From positions 992,001 through 1,056,000 of the forward strand of contig JALJCQ010000008.1 of assembly GCA_023091665.1 (NCBI GenBank): a stretch of DNA of 64,000 nucleotides, written 5' to 3'. Shown piece after piece: positions 8,271 through 19,153 of this stretch; within the stretch, counting starts at the first letter, position 1, and each line of letters starts with the position of its first letter. The notes under the pieces were generated by a model that was not told where the DNA came from, made no database searches, and saw only the letters and a list, made by a program, of their open reading frames with translations. This DNA is from Pythium myriotylum (taxonomy: Eukaryota; Oomycota; Peronosporomycetes; Pythiales; Pythiaceae). The position numbers and the translations under genes were made by a program.

Positions 8271-11131
8271 GAATGGGAGGTCTGTGAAGGCTGTGCACTC
8301 GGCAAGCTGACTCGCGTCAAGTTCCAGTCGGGCACGACCAAGCGGTCTGCGAATCTGCTTGACGTCGTGTACAGCGACGTGGCCGGCCCCATGAAGACTC
8401 CGACTTTCGGCGGCATGAAGTACTTTGCCACCTTCACCGACGACAAGTCTCGACTGTGCAAGTTGTACCTCATGCGGTCCAAGGACGAAGTCTACGACAA
8501 GTTCGTCGAGTACGTCAACTGGGCCGAGAACCAGACCGGTCGTCGAGTCAAGGTGCTTCGGACCGACGGCGGCGGCGAGTACCAGTCGGCCAAGCTTGCC
8601 AAGTTCTGCCGCAAGCGTGGCATCGAGCACGACGTCACGCCGCCATACACGCCTCAGTTGAACGGTGTGGCGGAGCGCATGAACCGAACCATCGGTGAGT
8701 GTGGTCGTTGCAAGCTCCACCATGCCAACTTGTCCGACGAGTACTGGGGCGAAGCCGTCATGACTGCAGTCGAAGTTCGCAACCGACTTCCGACCCGCGC
8801 TCAAGACTTGTACAAGTCGCCGTACGAAGAATGGTCCGGAAAGAAGCCCTTGCTCGCCAACTTCAAGGTGTTCGGCTGCCATGCGTACGTCCACGTGCCC
8901 AAGGAGAAGCGGTCGAAGTTCGACGCCCGAGCCATCTTGTGTCGGTTCCTCGGCTACTCGGACCACGAGAAGGCGTATCGATTTGAAGAAATCGTAACCG
9001 GCCGGATCGTCATCAGTCGAGACGCGCAGTTCATGGAAGACACATTCGACGATGGCAAGCGTGAAGAACCCGGCAACAAGTCCGTCGAGTTCCGCGACGA
9101 TGAAGATGATGAAGATGAAGCAACCGACAACCAAGATGATGAAGACATGGGTGAGCAGCCAGCCTCACCAGCACCAAGTCAGCGCAGCTACGAGCGACCG
9201 GAGTGGCAACAGGGCCAGCAGTCGCAGCGTCCAGCAGCACCAGCATCGGCCCAGCAGCCGAATGTCGACTACGCACCAGGGTCCAAGCGCCACTCTCGCA
9301 CGCACTCGCTCGAGAACCTGGCTGAACCGCCAGTTGAGAAGCGCTACGGACGTGTTGGACGCACAAGTGGTGCGACTCCACCACCCACGCAAGGTCCAAG
9401 GACATCGCTCGAAGATCTGTCTGCACTGCTCACGTCGATCGAAGAGGAAGGCGTAGAAGATGAAGACGAAGAAGGCGAAGACGTGCAAGAACAAGGGGGA
9501 GAAGACCAAGATTACGAAGAGTTTGCTCTCGTCGTGAATTCAGGGGGAGAGTTGCCGACATCGTTCAAGTCGGCGATGGAATCCGACGACGCCAGCAACT
9601 GGAAGGAAGCCTGCGACTCCGAGCTCGAGTCGCTCAAGAAGAACGAGACATGGGACCTTGTCCCTTTGCCAGCCGGACGCAAGGCCATCACCAGCAAGTG
9701 GGTGTTCAAGGTCAAAGAAACCGCCGAAGGACTCGTCGAACGGTACAAGGCTCGACTCGTTGCCAAGGGGTTCTTGCAAAAGTACGGCATCGACTTCGAA
9801 GAGACGTTCGCACCCGTCGCCAAGTTCACGTCGATCCGCACCATCCTCAGCATCGCCGCTCGACACAAGCTCATGATCCATCAGATGGATGTCAAGACGG
9901 CGTCCCTGAACGGCAACCTCGACGAAGAAATCTACATGAAGCAGCCCGAAGGCTTCGTCGACCACCGCCACCCGGACTACGTGTGCAAGCTCAAGCGCTC
10001 GCTCTACGGTCTCAAGCAGTCGCCACGCATGTGGAACCAGACCATCGACGCCTTCATGCGCAAGGTCGGCTTCACCAAGTGCGAGATGGACCACTGCGTG
10101 TACGTCAAGCGGAGCGGCTCAGCGATGATCTTCGTGGTGATCTACGTCGACGACCTCATCCTCGCCTGCAACAGCCTCGAGTTGCTCACGGCGACCAAGC
10201 GCGCACTCAGCGAACGCTTCGAGATGTCCGACCTCGGCGAACTCAAGTACTGCCTCGGCATGGAAGTCGAGCAAGACCCCAAGTCCGGCGACGTGACCAT
10301 GCGGCAGACCAAGTTCCTGCAGTCGATCCTGACCAAGTTCGGCATGCAAGACTGCAAACCAGTGAGGACCCCTCAAGACCCCGGACTCAAGCTGACCAAG
10401 GCCATGTGCGAAGGTGGTTGCAAGCACGAAGACACCATCAAGAACGTGCCGTACCGAAGTGCAGTCGGCGCACTGATGTACCTCATGGTCGGCACTCGAC
10501 CAGACCTCGCAGCGGCAGTCGGCACACTCAGCCAGTTCGCCGCGGACCCGTGTCCAACACACTGGCAAGCTCTCAAGCGTGTGCTCCGGTATCTGCAAGC
10601 GACTCCGACGTACGGCCTGCAGTTCTCGGCATCGCATGACGGAAGACTGGTCGGCTACTCCGACGCCGACTGGGCTGGCGACATCGAGTCACGTCGAAGC
10701 ACCAGCGGCTACGTGTTCATGCTCAACGGCGGATGCATCAGCTGGCGCAGCAAGAAGCAGCGAACTGTCGCCCTCTCCTCGACCGAAGCAGAGTACATGG
10801 CTCTATCGGAAGCGATCCAAGAAGCCGTGTGGCTCAAGGCGTTCCTGTGCGAACTCGGCGAAGTTGCAAGCGACCAAGCGCTCACGGTGTACGAAGACAA
10901 CCAAGGTGCGATCGCGTTGGCCAAGAACCCCGAGTTCCACAAGCGCACCAAGCACATCGACATTCGCTACCACTTCGTTCGTGAGAAGGTCGAGGACGGT
11001 CAAGTGTGTCTGCAGTATTGCCCGACCCAAGACATGCTTGCCAATATCATGACCAAGCCGATCCCCACCGTCCCGTTCGACGTGCTCCGCACCAAGCTTG
11101 GTGTTCAGGACGCAGTCGAGTCGAGGGGGAG
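8271..11131 (+). pseudogene. Copia integrase, RT and RNase H, unit A
   Basis: Open from the codon after the TAG. Integrase has the catalytic D of YSDVAGPM (about 8373), D of RTDGGGEY (about 8564) and E of GVAERMN (about 8677). An acidic linker follows (about 9085-9530). Then come RT with [13 protein letters not shown] (about 10143-10154) and YGLKQSPR, and RNase H up to ESRGS at the polypurine tract. The conserved VKTAFLNG of RT is VKTASLNG here (about 9900). The frame does not stop at the element end: it runs through the LTR stub at 11132 into gag of the next unit, first out of the gag frame, and stops at 11768. There is no ATG of its own, so it is expressed only if the TAG is passed. Probably dead. 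Confidence 0.9.
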
Positions 11132-11152
11132 TGTTGAAGATGATGCGCCTCG
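11132..11152 (+). repeat. 21-nt copia LTR remnant, unit B
   Basis: Exact copy of the stub at 6874-6894, offset 4,258 bp, again joining the polypurine tract to the gag methionine at 11155. Confidence 0.9.
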
Positions 11153-11154
11153 CC

Positions 11155-11865
11155 ATGGATTCGACCACGCCAGCCCGCATCAACAAGTTCGACGGAACCA
11201 ACTTCCACACATGGAAGTTCAAGATGCAGATGGTGCTCGAAGAACGCGACGTCTGGGAAGTTGTCTGTGGAGAGGTCAAACTCGAGCAGTGCCAGACCGA
11301 AGCGGACCGAGCCCTCTTCAAGAAGAAGTCTCGCAAGGTGCTCGCGATGATCTGTCTCGCGATGGAAGACTCGCAGCTCCCGCTGGGTCGGCGAGTGGTG
11401 CGCAAGATGCATGGTCAAGACTGGAAGAATACTTCGAGAAGAAGAGCCTTGCCAACAAGCTCTTTCTTCGTCGTCGTTTCTTCACGACCATGATGGAAGA
11501 AGGTGACGATGTGCTCACGCACATCAACAAGCTCAAGACCCTGGCCGAGCAACTCGACGCAGTCGGCGCCCCGGTCAGCGAAGACGACTTGGTGATCACG
11601 CTTCTCGGCAGTCTCAGCGAGTCGTACCAGTTCCTCATCACGGCGTTGGAGTCGCGTGTCGACGCGCTCACGTGGGAACTCGTGACGTCTCGGCTGCTCC
11701 ATGAAGACATGAAGCAAGGAGCAAGGTGGCGACGGAGCCACGCTTGGCCAAGCGTTCATGACAAGTGACGCGAAGCCCAAGGGCCGTGCAGTCAAGAAGA
11801 CTGGCACGTGCAACTACTGCGGCAAGATCGGTCATTGGGCCGCGGAGTGCCACTCGCGTGTCAAG

Positions 11866-11897
<32 letters not shown>

Positions 11898-12750
11898 AAA
11901 CGGCAACCCTCGGCAACGGTTCCAGCGAGCGAACCTTGCGCGAGATGAAGACCCCGGCGAGTACCTGTTCTCGGTCGGGAAGACCCAAGGCAAGTCGAGT
12001 CAATCCACGGCGTGGTTGGTCGACTCGGGTGCGACTCAGCACATGTCGCGAACCAAGCAGTTCATGATGAACTACAAGAAGATTGACCCAGTCGACGTGC
12101 ATCTGGCCGATGATGGCACGGTCCAAGCGGTTGGCGTGGGAGACATCCTCATGTCGATGAAGACTCCAAGCGGTGTCAAGAAGGGTTTGCTCACCAACGT
12201 GTGGCATATCCCCAAGCTCAGCCGCAACCTGTTCTCGGTCGGAAGATTCACGGAGGACGTTGCTCCCGTGACGTTCGACAAGGACGGTTGCTTCGTCGTT
12301 CTCAAGGGCGCCAAGCGGACCATCGGCACTCGCATCGGCAAGGGTCTGTTCAAGCTCAACATGTCTCCAGTGTCGACTGAAGCAGCCCACGCCGCCAGTG
12401 CAAGACGAGGTCGCGCCATGTCCAAGTCGTACCTGTGGCACCTCCGACTCGGTCACATCGGCTTCAGCGGACTCGAAGCCATCGTCAAGAAGGACCTCGC
12501 CGACGGACTCGATATCGGGTCTGTGTAGGAATGGGAGGTCTGTGAAGGCTGTGCACTCGGCAAGCTGACTCGCGTCAAGTTCCAGTCGGGCACGACCAAG
12601 CGGTCTGCGAATCTGCTTGACGTCGTGTACAGCGACGTGGCCGGCCCCATGAAGACTCCGACTTTCGGCGGCATGAAGTACTTTGTCACCTTCACCGACG
12701 ACAAGTCTCGACTGTGCAAGTTGTACCTCATGCGGTCCAAGGACGAAGTC
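11155..12750 (+). pseudogene. Copia gag, protease and integrase start, unit B
   Basis: Copy of 6897-8492 with the same two gag deletions (net frameshifts near 11389 and 11710), the same CCHC knuckle, Gly-Asn run (11866-11907), protease DSGATQH and TAG stop (12526-12528). After the TAG, integrase is open from [12 protein letters not shown] to the second-strand LTR at 12752. One substitution changes YFATFTDD to YFVTFTDD. Dead fragment. Confidence 0.9.
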
Positions 12751-12751
12751 T

Positions 12752-13109
12752 TGTTGGAAGGTCGCTTGGTTGGTGGGATGCAAAATGCAAAGTGAATTGA
12801 TCGGGACTTAGTTCGCTGCTGTACCTCTAAGCCGTCTGTGTGTGTCCTACGCTACCGTAATCATATGCATGTCCTACCTATCGTAAACATATGCAAACAT
12901 AGACTGACTTCGTGGATACTTCAACGAAGTCGATGGGTGGCACTGGATTCAAACCAGAACCAGACGGAGAATCTTCCACATGTCGAATCTTCCACATGTC
13001 GAATCTTCCACGGAGAATCTTCTGCAGGAGAATCTTCTACAGCCGAGCTTCAACTGCCGAGCTTCAACTGGAATGATGACGCTGGGTTCGAGGCGCATCA
13101 TCTTCAACA
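12752..13109 (-). repeat. Copia LTR (3' LTR of C2)
   Basis: A 358-bp LTR that looks identical to 1033-1390 and differs from the 355-bp LTR at 59997-60351 (for example TGTGTGTGTCC against TGTGTGTCC, CATAGACTGAC against CATGAAGTGAC, and a different count of the GAATCTTCCACATGTC repeat). The left neighbour is plus-strand copia integrase. Confidence 0.92.
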
Positions 13110-15811
13110 CCCCCCCCCCTCGACTCGACTGCGTCTTGGACACCGAGCTTGGTGCGGAGCACGTCGAACTGGACAGTGGGGATCGGCTTGGTCATGATGT
13201 CGGCAAGCATGTCTTGGGTCGGGCAATACTGGAGAGACACTTGGCCGTCCTCGACCTTCTCACGAACGAAGTGGTAGCGAATGTCGATGTGCTTGGTGCG
13301 CTTGTGGAACTCGGGGTTCTTGGCCAACGCGATCGCACCTTGGTTGTCTTCGTACACCGTGAGCGCTTGGTCGCTTGCAACTTCGCCGAGTTCGCACAGG
13401 AACGCCTTGAGCCACACGGCTTCTTGGATCGCTTCCGATAGAGCCATGTACTCTGCTTCGGTCGAGGAGAGGACGACAGTTCGCTGCTTCTTGCTGCGCC
13501 AGCTGATGCATCCGCCGTTGAGCATGAACACGTAGCCGCTGGTGCTTCGACGTGACTCGATGTCGCCAGCCCAGTCGGCGTCGGAGTAGCCGACTAGTCT
13601 TCCGTCATGCGATGCCGAGAACTGCAGGCCGTACGTCGGAGTTGCTTGCAGGTAGCGGAGCACACGCTTGAGAGCTTGCCAGTGTGTTGGACACGGGTCC
13701 GCGGCGAACTGGCTGAGTGTGCCGACTGCCGCTGCGAGGTCTGGTCGAGTGCCGACCATGAGGTACATCAGTGCGCCGACTGCACTTCGGTACGGCACGT
13801 TCTTGATGGTGTCTTCGTGCTTGCAACCACCTTCGCACATGGCCTTGGTCAGCTTGAGTCCGGGGTCTTGAGGGGTCCTCACTGGTTTGCAGTCTTGCAT
13901 GCCGAACTTGGTCAGGATCGACTGCAGGAACTTGGTCTGCCGCATGGTCACGTCGCCGGACTTGGGGTCTTGCTCGACTTCCATGCCGAGGCAGTACTTG
14001 AGTTCGCCGAGGTCGGACATCTCGAAGCGTTCGCTGAGTGCGCGCTTGGTCGCCGTGAGCAACTCGAGGCTGTTGCAGGCGAGGATGAGGTCGTCGACGT
14101 AGATCACCACGAAGATCATCGCTGAGCCGCTCCGCTTGACGTACACGCAGTGGTCCATCTCGCACTTGGTGAAGCCGACCTTGCGCATGAAGGCGTCGAT
14201 GGTCTGGTTCCACATGCGTGGCGACTGCTTGAGACCGTAGAGCGAGCGCTTGAGCTTGCACACGTAGTCGGGGTGGCGCTGGTCGACGAAGCCTTCGGGC
14301 TGCTTCATGTAGATTTCTTCGTCGAGGTTGCCGTTCAGGAACGCCGTCTTGACATCCATCTGATGGATCATGAGCTTGTGTCGAGCGGCGATGCTGAGGA
14401 TGGTGCGGATCGACGTGAACTTGGCGACGGGTGCGAACGTCTCTTCGAAGTCGATGCCGTACTTCTGCAGGAACCCCTTGGCAACGAGTCGAGCCTTGTA
14501 CCGCTCGACGAGTCCTTCGGCGGTTTCTTTGACCCTGAACACCCACTTGCTGGTGATGGCCTTGCGTCCGGCTGGCAAAGGGACAAGGTCCCAAGTCTCG
14601 TTCTTCTTGAGCGACTCGAGCTCGGAGTCGCAAGCTTCCTTCCAGTTGCTGGCGTCGTCGGATTCCATCGCCGACTTGAACGATGTCGGCAACTCTCCCC
14701 CTGAATTCACGACGAGAGCAAACTCTTCGTAATCTTGGTCTTCTCCCCCTTGTTCTTGCACGTCTTCGCCTTCTTCGTCTTCATCTTCTACGCCTTCCTC
14801 TTCGATCGACGTGAGCAGTGCAGACAGATCTTCGAGCGATGTCCTTGGACCTTGCGTGGGTGGTGGAGTCGCACCACTTGTGCGTCCAACACGTCCGTAG
14901 CGCTTCTCAACTGGCGGTTCAGCCAGGTTCTCGAGCGAGTGCGTGCGAGAGTGGCGCTTGGACCCTGGTGCGTAGTCGACATTCGGCTGCTGGGCCGATG
15001 CTGGTGCTGCTGGACGCTGCGACTGCTGGCCCTGTTGCCACTCCGGTCGCTCGTGGCTGCGCTGACTTGGTGCTGGTGAGGCTGGCTGCTCACCCATGTC
15101 TTCATCATCTTGGTTGTCGGTTGCTTCATCTTCATCATCTTCATCGTCGCGGAACTCGACGGACTTGTTGCCGGGTTCTTCACGCTTGCCATCGTCGAAT
15201 GTGTCTTCCATGAACTGCGCGTCTCGACTGATGACGATCCGGCCGGTTACGATTTCTTCAAATCGATACGCCTTCTCGTGGTCCGAGTAGCCGAGGAACC
15301 GACACAAGATGGCTCGGGCGTCGAACTTCGACCGCTTCTCCTTGGGCACGTGGACGTACGCATGGCAGCCGAACACCTTGAAGTTGGCGAGCAAGGGCTT
15401 CTTTCCGGACCATTCTTCGTACGGCGACTTGTACAAGTCTTGAGCGCGGGTCGGAAGTCGGTTGCGAACTTCGACTGCAGTCATGACGGCTTCGCCCCAG
15501 TACTCGTCGGACAAGTTGGCATGGTGGAGCTTGCAACGACCACACTCACCGATGGTTCGGTTCATGCGCTCCGCCACACCGTTCAACTGAGGCGTGTATG
15601 GCGGCGTGACGTCGTGCTCGATGTCACGCTTGCGGCAGAACTTGGCAAGTTGGCCGACTGGTACTCGCCGCCGCCGTCGGTCCGAAGCACCTTGACTCGA
15701 CGACCGGTCTGGTTCTCGGCCCAGTTGACGTACTCGACGAACTTGTCGTAGACTTCGTCCTTGGACCGCATGAGGTACAACTTGCACAGTCGAGACTTGT
15801 CGTCGGTGAAC
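13064..15811 (-). pseudogene. Copia pol of C2: integrase (part), RT, RNase H
   Basis: Reads from the Gypsy-1 insertion point ([20 protein letters not shown]) downwards. Integrase contains RTDGGGEY and GVAERMN. A 1-nt deletion near 15648 (AAGCTTGG to AAGTTGG) breaks the frame between RTDGGGEY and the following [10 protein letters not shown]. The rest is one open frame: acidic linker, RT with YVDD (about 14101), RNase H, and a stop at 13064-13066 inside the LTR. The residues read upstream of the deletion in that frame are not native. Copia RT and RNase H look intact. The element is dead through Gypsy-1 and the deletion. Confidence 0.9.
13110..13126 (-). other. Copia polypurine tract of C2
   Basis: A run of 10 C (G on the element strand) followed by TCGACTC, directly inside the 3' LTR. 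Same role as at 1391. Confidence 0.78.
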
Positions 15812-15815
15812 GTGG

Positions 15816-16878
15816 TGTGGTAAAGCGGCTGGTCTCTGGGACAGGCGATGTGGAACAGAGCACCCTCCAACTATTCTGGAACGGCCCAGAAGAGAGAGAT
15901 TCCTGTAGGCTAACCGATATTAGTACGTTCGCGGGTGGCGACCGTTCTGTACCGGTATCAACGGTACAGCCGGTCAAAACCGGTATTTCTGATCCCCGTA
16001 GCCGATTGGCTAATATGGGCTGCCGATCAGACCCGATCTGAGTCTGCGTCTCGTCCAATTGTAAGGGGCGTAATCAGTGTCAGATGGGTAGAATCAGGCC
16101 AGGAGTTCAGCAGGGATAGTGGGTGATAGAGTCAGCAGGGAGCCGGTCCGAAGCCGGTTCCGAACTTAGGCAGCCGAACCTAGCTTAGATTCGCACTTAG
16201 GATAGCCGGTAACGGCCAAGGTAATGGACTTCCATTTTCACCGTCAAGTCCGCAAGCAAGCCGCAAGACTTGGCGAGGAACGTCGACACCAAGGCTCGCC
16301 GTCACCAACAGGAGGTGACGTTAAAGAAGACCCGGTGGACTCTGGCTGTTGTAGCCGGAAGAAGCCGAAGAACCGCTCAAGGAGCAGCCGATTTGAAGCG
16401 CTGGGGCAAGCCTGCCAGCGGCGTCGGCTGCGCAAGTCAAGGAAAGGTCGTGTGCGCCGGTGGGATTGTCCCCCCCCGCCACGATCCAAGGAGTGCTACG
16501 TCCTCTGGCGTCTCTACGCCAGGCGAATACGCCCAAGGAAGCCGCAGCCCGGTCCCACCGGCTGCGCACAAGTGCACTGAGCCCCTGCGTGTTGAGCAGG
16601 TGTGTTTCTCGGCCCGTACGACCCCTCCGACCAGTTCTGCTAGACGGTCTCCTAGCGGGCTACAGTTGTCGGACCCCCAGAGGCTTCACGACCCTCTGGT
16701 TCCCTCCCCGACTTTCGGCGGCAGACATCAGCCCACGGTTCACCCCCACAGCGACTTCACGTGGGGTGTAACGCCTGTGGTTACCACCCAGCTCCAAGAA
16801 TCTGAAGGCCTGTTGGTGAGGGGTCAGCAGTCACGAGCAGTCGCTGTGCTGTGATTTGTGCCGACCCTCTCTACCACA
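15816..16878 (+). repeat. Gypsy-1 5' LTR
   Basis: 1,063 bp, ends TGTGGTAAAG...CTACCACA (7-bp inverted ends TGTGGTA/TACCACA). It differs from 57307-58370 at about five positions, including one inserted G near 57425. It contains several ACCGGT/CCGGTA palindromes at about 15950-15990 and an oomycete Inr-like CCATTTTC at 16232-16239 (weak). Open frames within it are not convincing genes. No tRNA-type primer site follows: gag starts nine bases after the LTR. Confidence 0.93.
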
Positions 16879-16887
16879 GTGGTGTGT

Positions 16888-19116
16888 ATGCCAGGAGCTG
16901 GTGGTAACATGCCTCCGAAGTCTAAGAGACCATCACGGTCGAAGTCACCTGTTCAAACGGCTGCAGGTGGCCCCGACTTGAAACAAGCGAAGCCGCGACC
17001 AAGTTCGCCTGGAGGGTCTCCAGACGAGCATGGTGACAAGAACACTGCCGGTTACGAAGGACCCCCACGCGTGAGCGTGGTCGAAGGACAATCGGCAGCG
17101 AGTGACAACGTCACTCGCAACCTTCTCCCCGATCTTGAAGAAGAAGCCAAGGATGACGCAAGCGAGGCCGGCTCCGACGTCGACCTGACCAGCGTGATCG
17201 ACGGATTGGCAACCACTACTGTGTCTGAAGAGCCGGTCACGCCGATAACTCGAGCCGTGAATGCTGTACCCGTGAAGATGGATCCGACAAGACCATCTGC
17301 TATACCGGCAAGGATGATCGAAGTCATTATGGCGAAGCACGAAGGCCTGCGCCACCTGCAGGTGAACAAGGTCAGTCCCGCGGCCGATGTCCGTGATCCG
17401 GGCTTTGCGTCCATGAAGACCCAACAGCAGGTGCTGCATGGCATCATCAGCGTTTTTAATACAGCGGGTTACGCTGTGACCATCCTTGACAACGCTAGGA
17501 TCATGGGCGTCCGACGCGAAAAGCTCATTGCAGCAGGCCAAGCCATCTACGACCTATTCCTACGCCATCAGTCTCAGCGAAAACTCGAGCAGGCGTTGGC
17601 CGCCAATCGCGGCGGCATTATGGACGCAGACTCGCTGCAGAGAATCGCCGAGCAGTTGATCGGCCGGTCGCGAGACGAGGTATTGCGGATGGAGAACGAT
17701 CTCATGATCAAGGACAAGATGTTGCGCGACCTGGAGTCGTACCTCCAAGACTTTGCCAATAAGGTCGCCTCAGGCGAGGTGACTGCCAACGATATCACGT
17801 CGAAGGCCGACGGGGGCAGGTCAACCACCCAAAGGGTGGAAGAAAAGGCGAACGTCAAGTCTGGCGTCAAGGCCGAGCGCAAGGTGGCCGATCGAGACGT
17901 CAAGCCCTCAGTCCCGTGGTCCTCAACGGACTACTTAGCTGACATCTACGACGAATGTTCGAGCTCGGCGCAAGGCATCAACGCCATGACGCGCCTTCGA
18001 CAATCGGCCTGCGCCGACTTGAAGACGTTCGACGGCAAGTCACGTGACGAATATCGCGGGAAGGCTTTCATAAGCTCGGTCAGATCGGCTTTCCGACAGG
18101 ACGAAACGACTGATGGCCAATGCTGCCTCAAGTTTCCCGAGTTACTGACCGGCACATCGAAGATCTGGTACAAGCAGCTAAAGAAATCGACTCGAGCCAG
18201 TTGGTTGTTGCTCCAGGCCGAGTTTGAGCGGGAATATTGTGGCGCCACAGTCACCGCACACCAGCGGTACTACGAACTCCGCCGCAAGCCGACGGAAGAA
18301 CACCTCGACTACCTGTACCGGCTCAATGTCCAGGCGATCGAGGCCGGTGTTGATTACGAGGGTGCCGCTGCGTCTTTTCACGTGACCCACTTTCTTGATA
18401 CATGCGAGGATCCCGATCTCGCCCGTCAGTTCGGGCTGGCCAAGCCAACCACCGAGAGTCAGCTGCGCCAAGCACTCAAGGAGCTCCTACGTCAGAACCA
18501 GAGGGCGAGGCGCGATGAGGCAGTCAAGTCCCGAGCCGACAAGCGCGACACGAAATCGTCGCGTTCGTTCGTACCGGGGTCGAAGCAGAAGCCGATCCTG
18601 GTAAACGCGGTAGCCAAGTTCACGCCGCCGACGGTCCGCTTCAGCGAGGAAGTATCAGGGTCATCTGACTCGAGCTCGGGGGCTGAATCCTCCGAGGACG
18701 ACGAATCGGGCAGCGACTGCGACAGTCCAGCTGAAGCTCAGGTGGGCGTAGCCGATCTCGCGACCGTGCTCGCTCCAGAGTCGATCAACGCGCTAGCTAA
18801 GGTGGTCGCGGCGTTGCAGGGGCGGGAGAAGACCAGCAGGACGAAGACGGAACCGCTCAAGCAGTCGAATCCATGCTCGCACTGCGGCTCGAAACGTCAC
18901 CAGGATCGGGATTGTTGGGGACGGATCACATGTACTGTGTGCGGCCGGCTGGGCCATCCGGCAGAGTATTGCTACCATCGATGCAAAGGTTGCGGCAATG
19001 CCCACGACCGAGGCGCATGCCCACTCGAGGATATTGCCAATCAGCTCAAGGCCTGGTTTGACCCGACTAAGCATGCCGGCGTTCTGCCGCCCGCCGTCGA
19101 TAAATGGTTAAACTAG
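16888..19116 (+). CDS. Gypsy-1 Gag (capsid and nucleocapsid)
   Basis: 742-codon intact gag. The ATG at 16888 (MPGAGG) lies nine bases after the LTR; the frame is also open upstream but without an earlier ATG. The N-terminus is basic and Ser/Pro rich, followed by an acidic stretch. A Ty3-type capsid (retrotransposon gag) lies at about residues 375-550 (FDGKSRDEYRGKAF to LKELLRQNQ). An acidic Ser/Asp cluster is at about 590-620. Three zinc knuckles follow at about 663-711: CSHCGSKRHQDRDC, CTVCGRLGHPAEYC and a shortened CKGCGNAHDRGAC. The gene ends KWLN at a TAG that directly follows the GTTAAAC heptamer. It would form the particle and bind the RNA. Start could also be ATG at 16909 (MPPKSK). This is the only undamaged Gypsy gag in the window. 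Confidence 0.88.
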   Translation: MPGAGGNMPPKSKRPSRSKSPVQTAAGGPDLKQAKPRPSSPGGSPDEHGDKNTAGYEGPPRVSVVEGQSAASDNVTRNLLPDLEEEAKDDASEAGSDVDLTSVIDGLATTTVSEEPVTPITRAVNAVPVKMDPTRPSAIPARMIEVIMAKHEGLRHLQVNKVSPAADVRDPGFASMKTQQQVLHGIISVFNTAGYAVTILDNARIMGVRREKLIAAGQAIYDLFLRHQSQRKLEQALAANRGGIMDADSLQRIAEQLIGRSRDEVLRMENDLMIKDKMLRDLESYLQDFANKVASGEVTANDITSKADGGRSTTQRVEEKANVKSGVKAERKVADRDVKPSVPWSSTDYLADIYDECSSSAQGINAMTRLRQSACADLKTFDGKSRDEYRGKAFISSVRSAFRQDETTDGQCCLKFPELLTGTSKIWYKQLKKSTRASWLLLQAEFEREYCGATVTAHQRYYELRRKPTEEHLDYLYRLNVQAIEAGVDYEGAAASFHVTHFLDTCEDPDLARQFGLAKPTTESQLRQALKELLRQNQRARRDEAVKSRADKRDTKSSRSFVPGSKQKPILVNAVAKFTPPTVRFSEEVSGSSDSSSGAESSEDDESGSDCDSPAEAQVGVADLATVLAPESINALAKVVAALQGREKTSRTKTEPLKQSNPCSHCGSKRHQDRDCWGRITCTVCGRLGHPAEYCYHRCKGCGNAHDRGACPLEDIANQLKAWFDPTKHAGVLPPAVDKWLN

Positions 19117-19153
19117 ATCGCCCGCCAGTTTGGGGACTGGTACGCGCCAGGCG
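19107..19153 (+). promoter_or_regulatory. Candidate -1 ribosomal frameshift site, Gypsy-1 gag/pol
   Basis: GTTAAAC at 19107-19113 lies in the correct phase (gag codons TTA AAC, then TAG). Slipping one base back enters the pol frame, which is open from here. Starting 5 nt downstream, CGCC (19119-19122) can pair with GGCG (19150-19153), enclosing a CCAGT/ACTGG hairpin (19125-19129/19136-19140). GUUAAAC is a known viral slippery heptamer. An ATG at 19104 offers reinitiation as the alternative. Confidence 0.7.

Larger units (their letters stand above)
6311..10568 (+). repeat. Copia tandem array, unit A (4,258 bp)
   Basis: Direct repeat with the stretch from 10569 on, offset 4,258 bp, nearly identical by eye (differences include V/A near 6511, H/Y near 7171 and A/V near 8430). 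Each unit reads RNase H, 21-nt LTR stub, gag, protease, integrase, RT. The array begins abruptly at 6311 within RNase H. Confidence 0.93.
10569..12750 (+). repeat. Copia tandem array, unit B (partial)
   Basis: Second, incomplete unit of the 4,258-bp array. It covers RNase H, LTR stub, gag, protease and the start of integrase, then is cut at 12750 (GACGAAGTC) by the LTR of C2. The same break occurs at 1031. Confidence 0.92.

Noticed and set aside
6311..12750. CRISPR or satellite array
   Set aside because: The period is 4.26 kb and consists of copia coding sequence.
15660..15787. N-terminus of the 907-codon minus-strand frame in C2
   Set aside because: Read in the wrong frame because of the 1-nt deletion near 15648; native integrase lies in another frame there.
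16270..16854. 194-codon open frame within the Gypsy-1 LTR (also 57762-58346)
   Set aside because: Low-complexity translation with no recognisable domain, and the frame is not tied to gag. Treated as chance in a GC-rich LTR.
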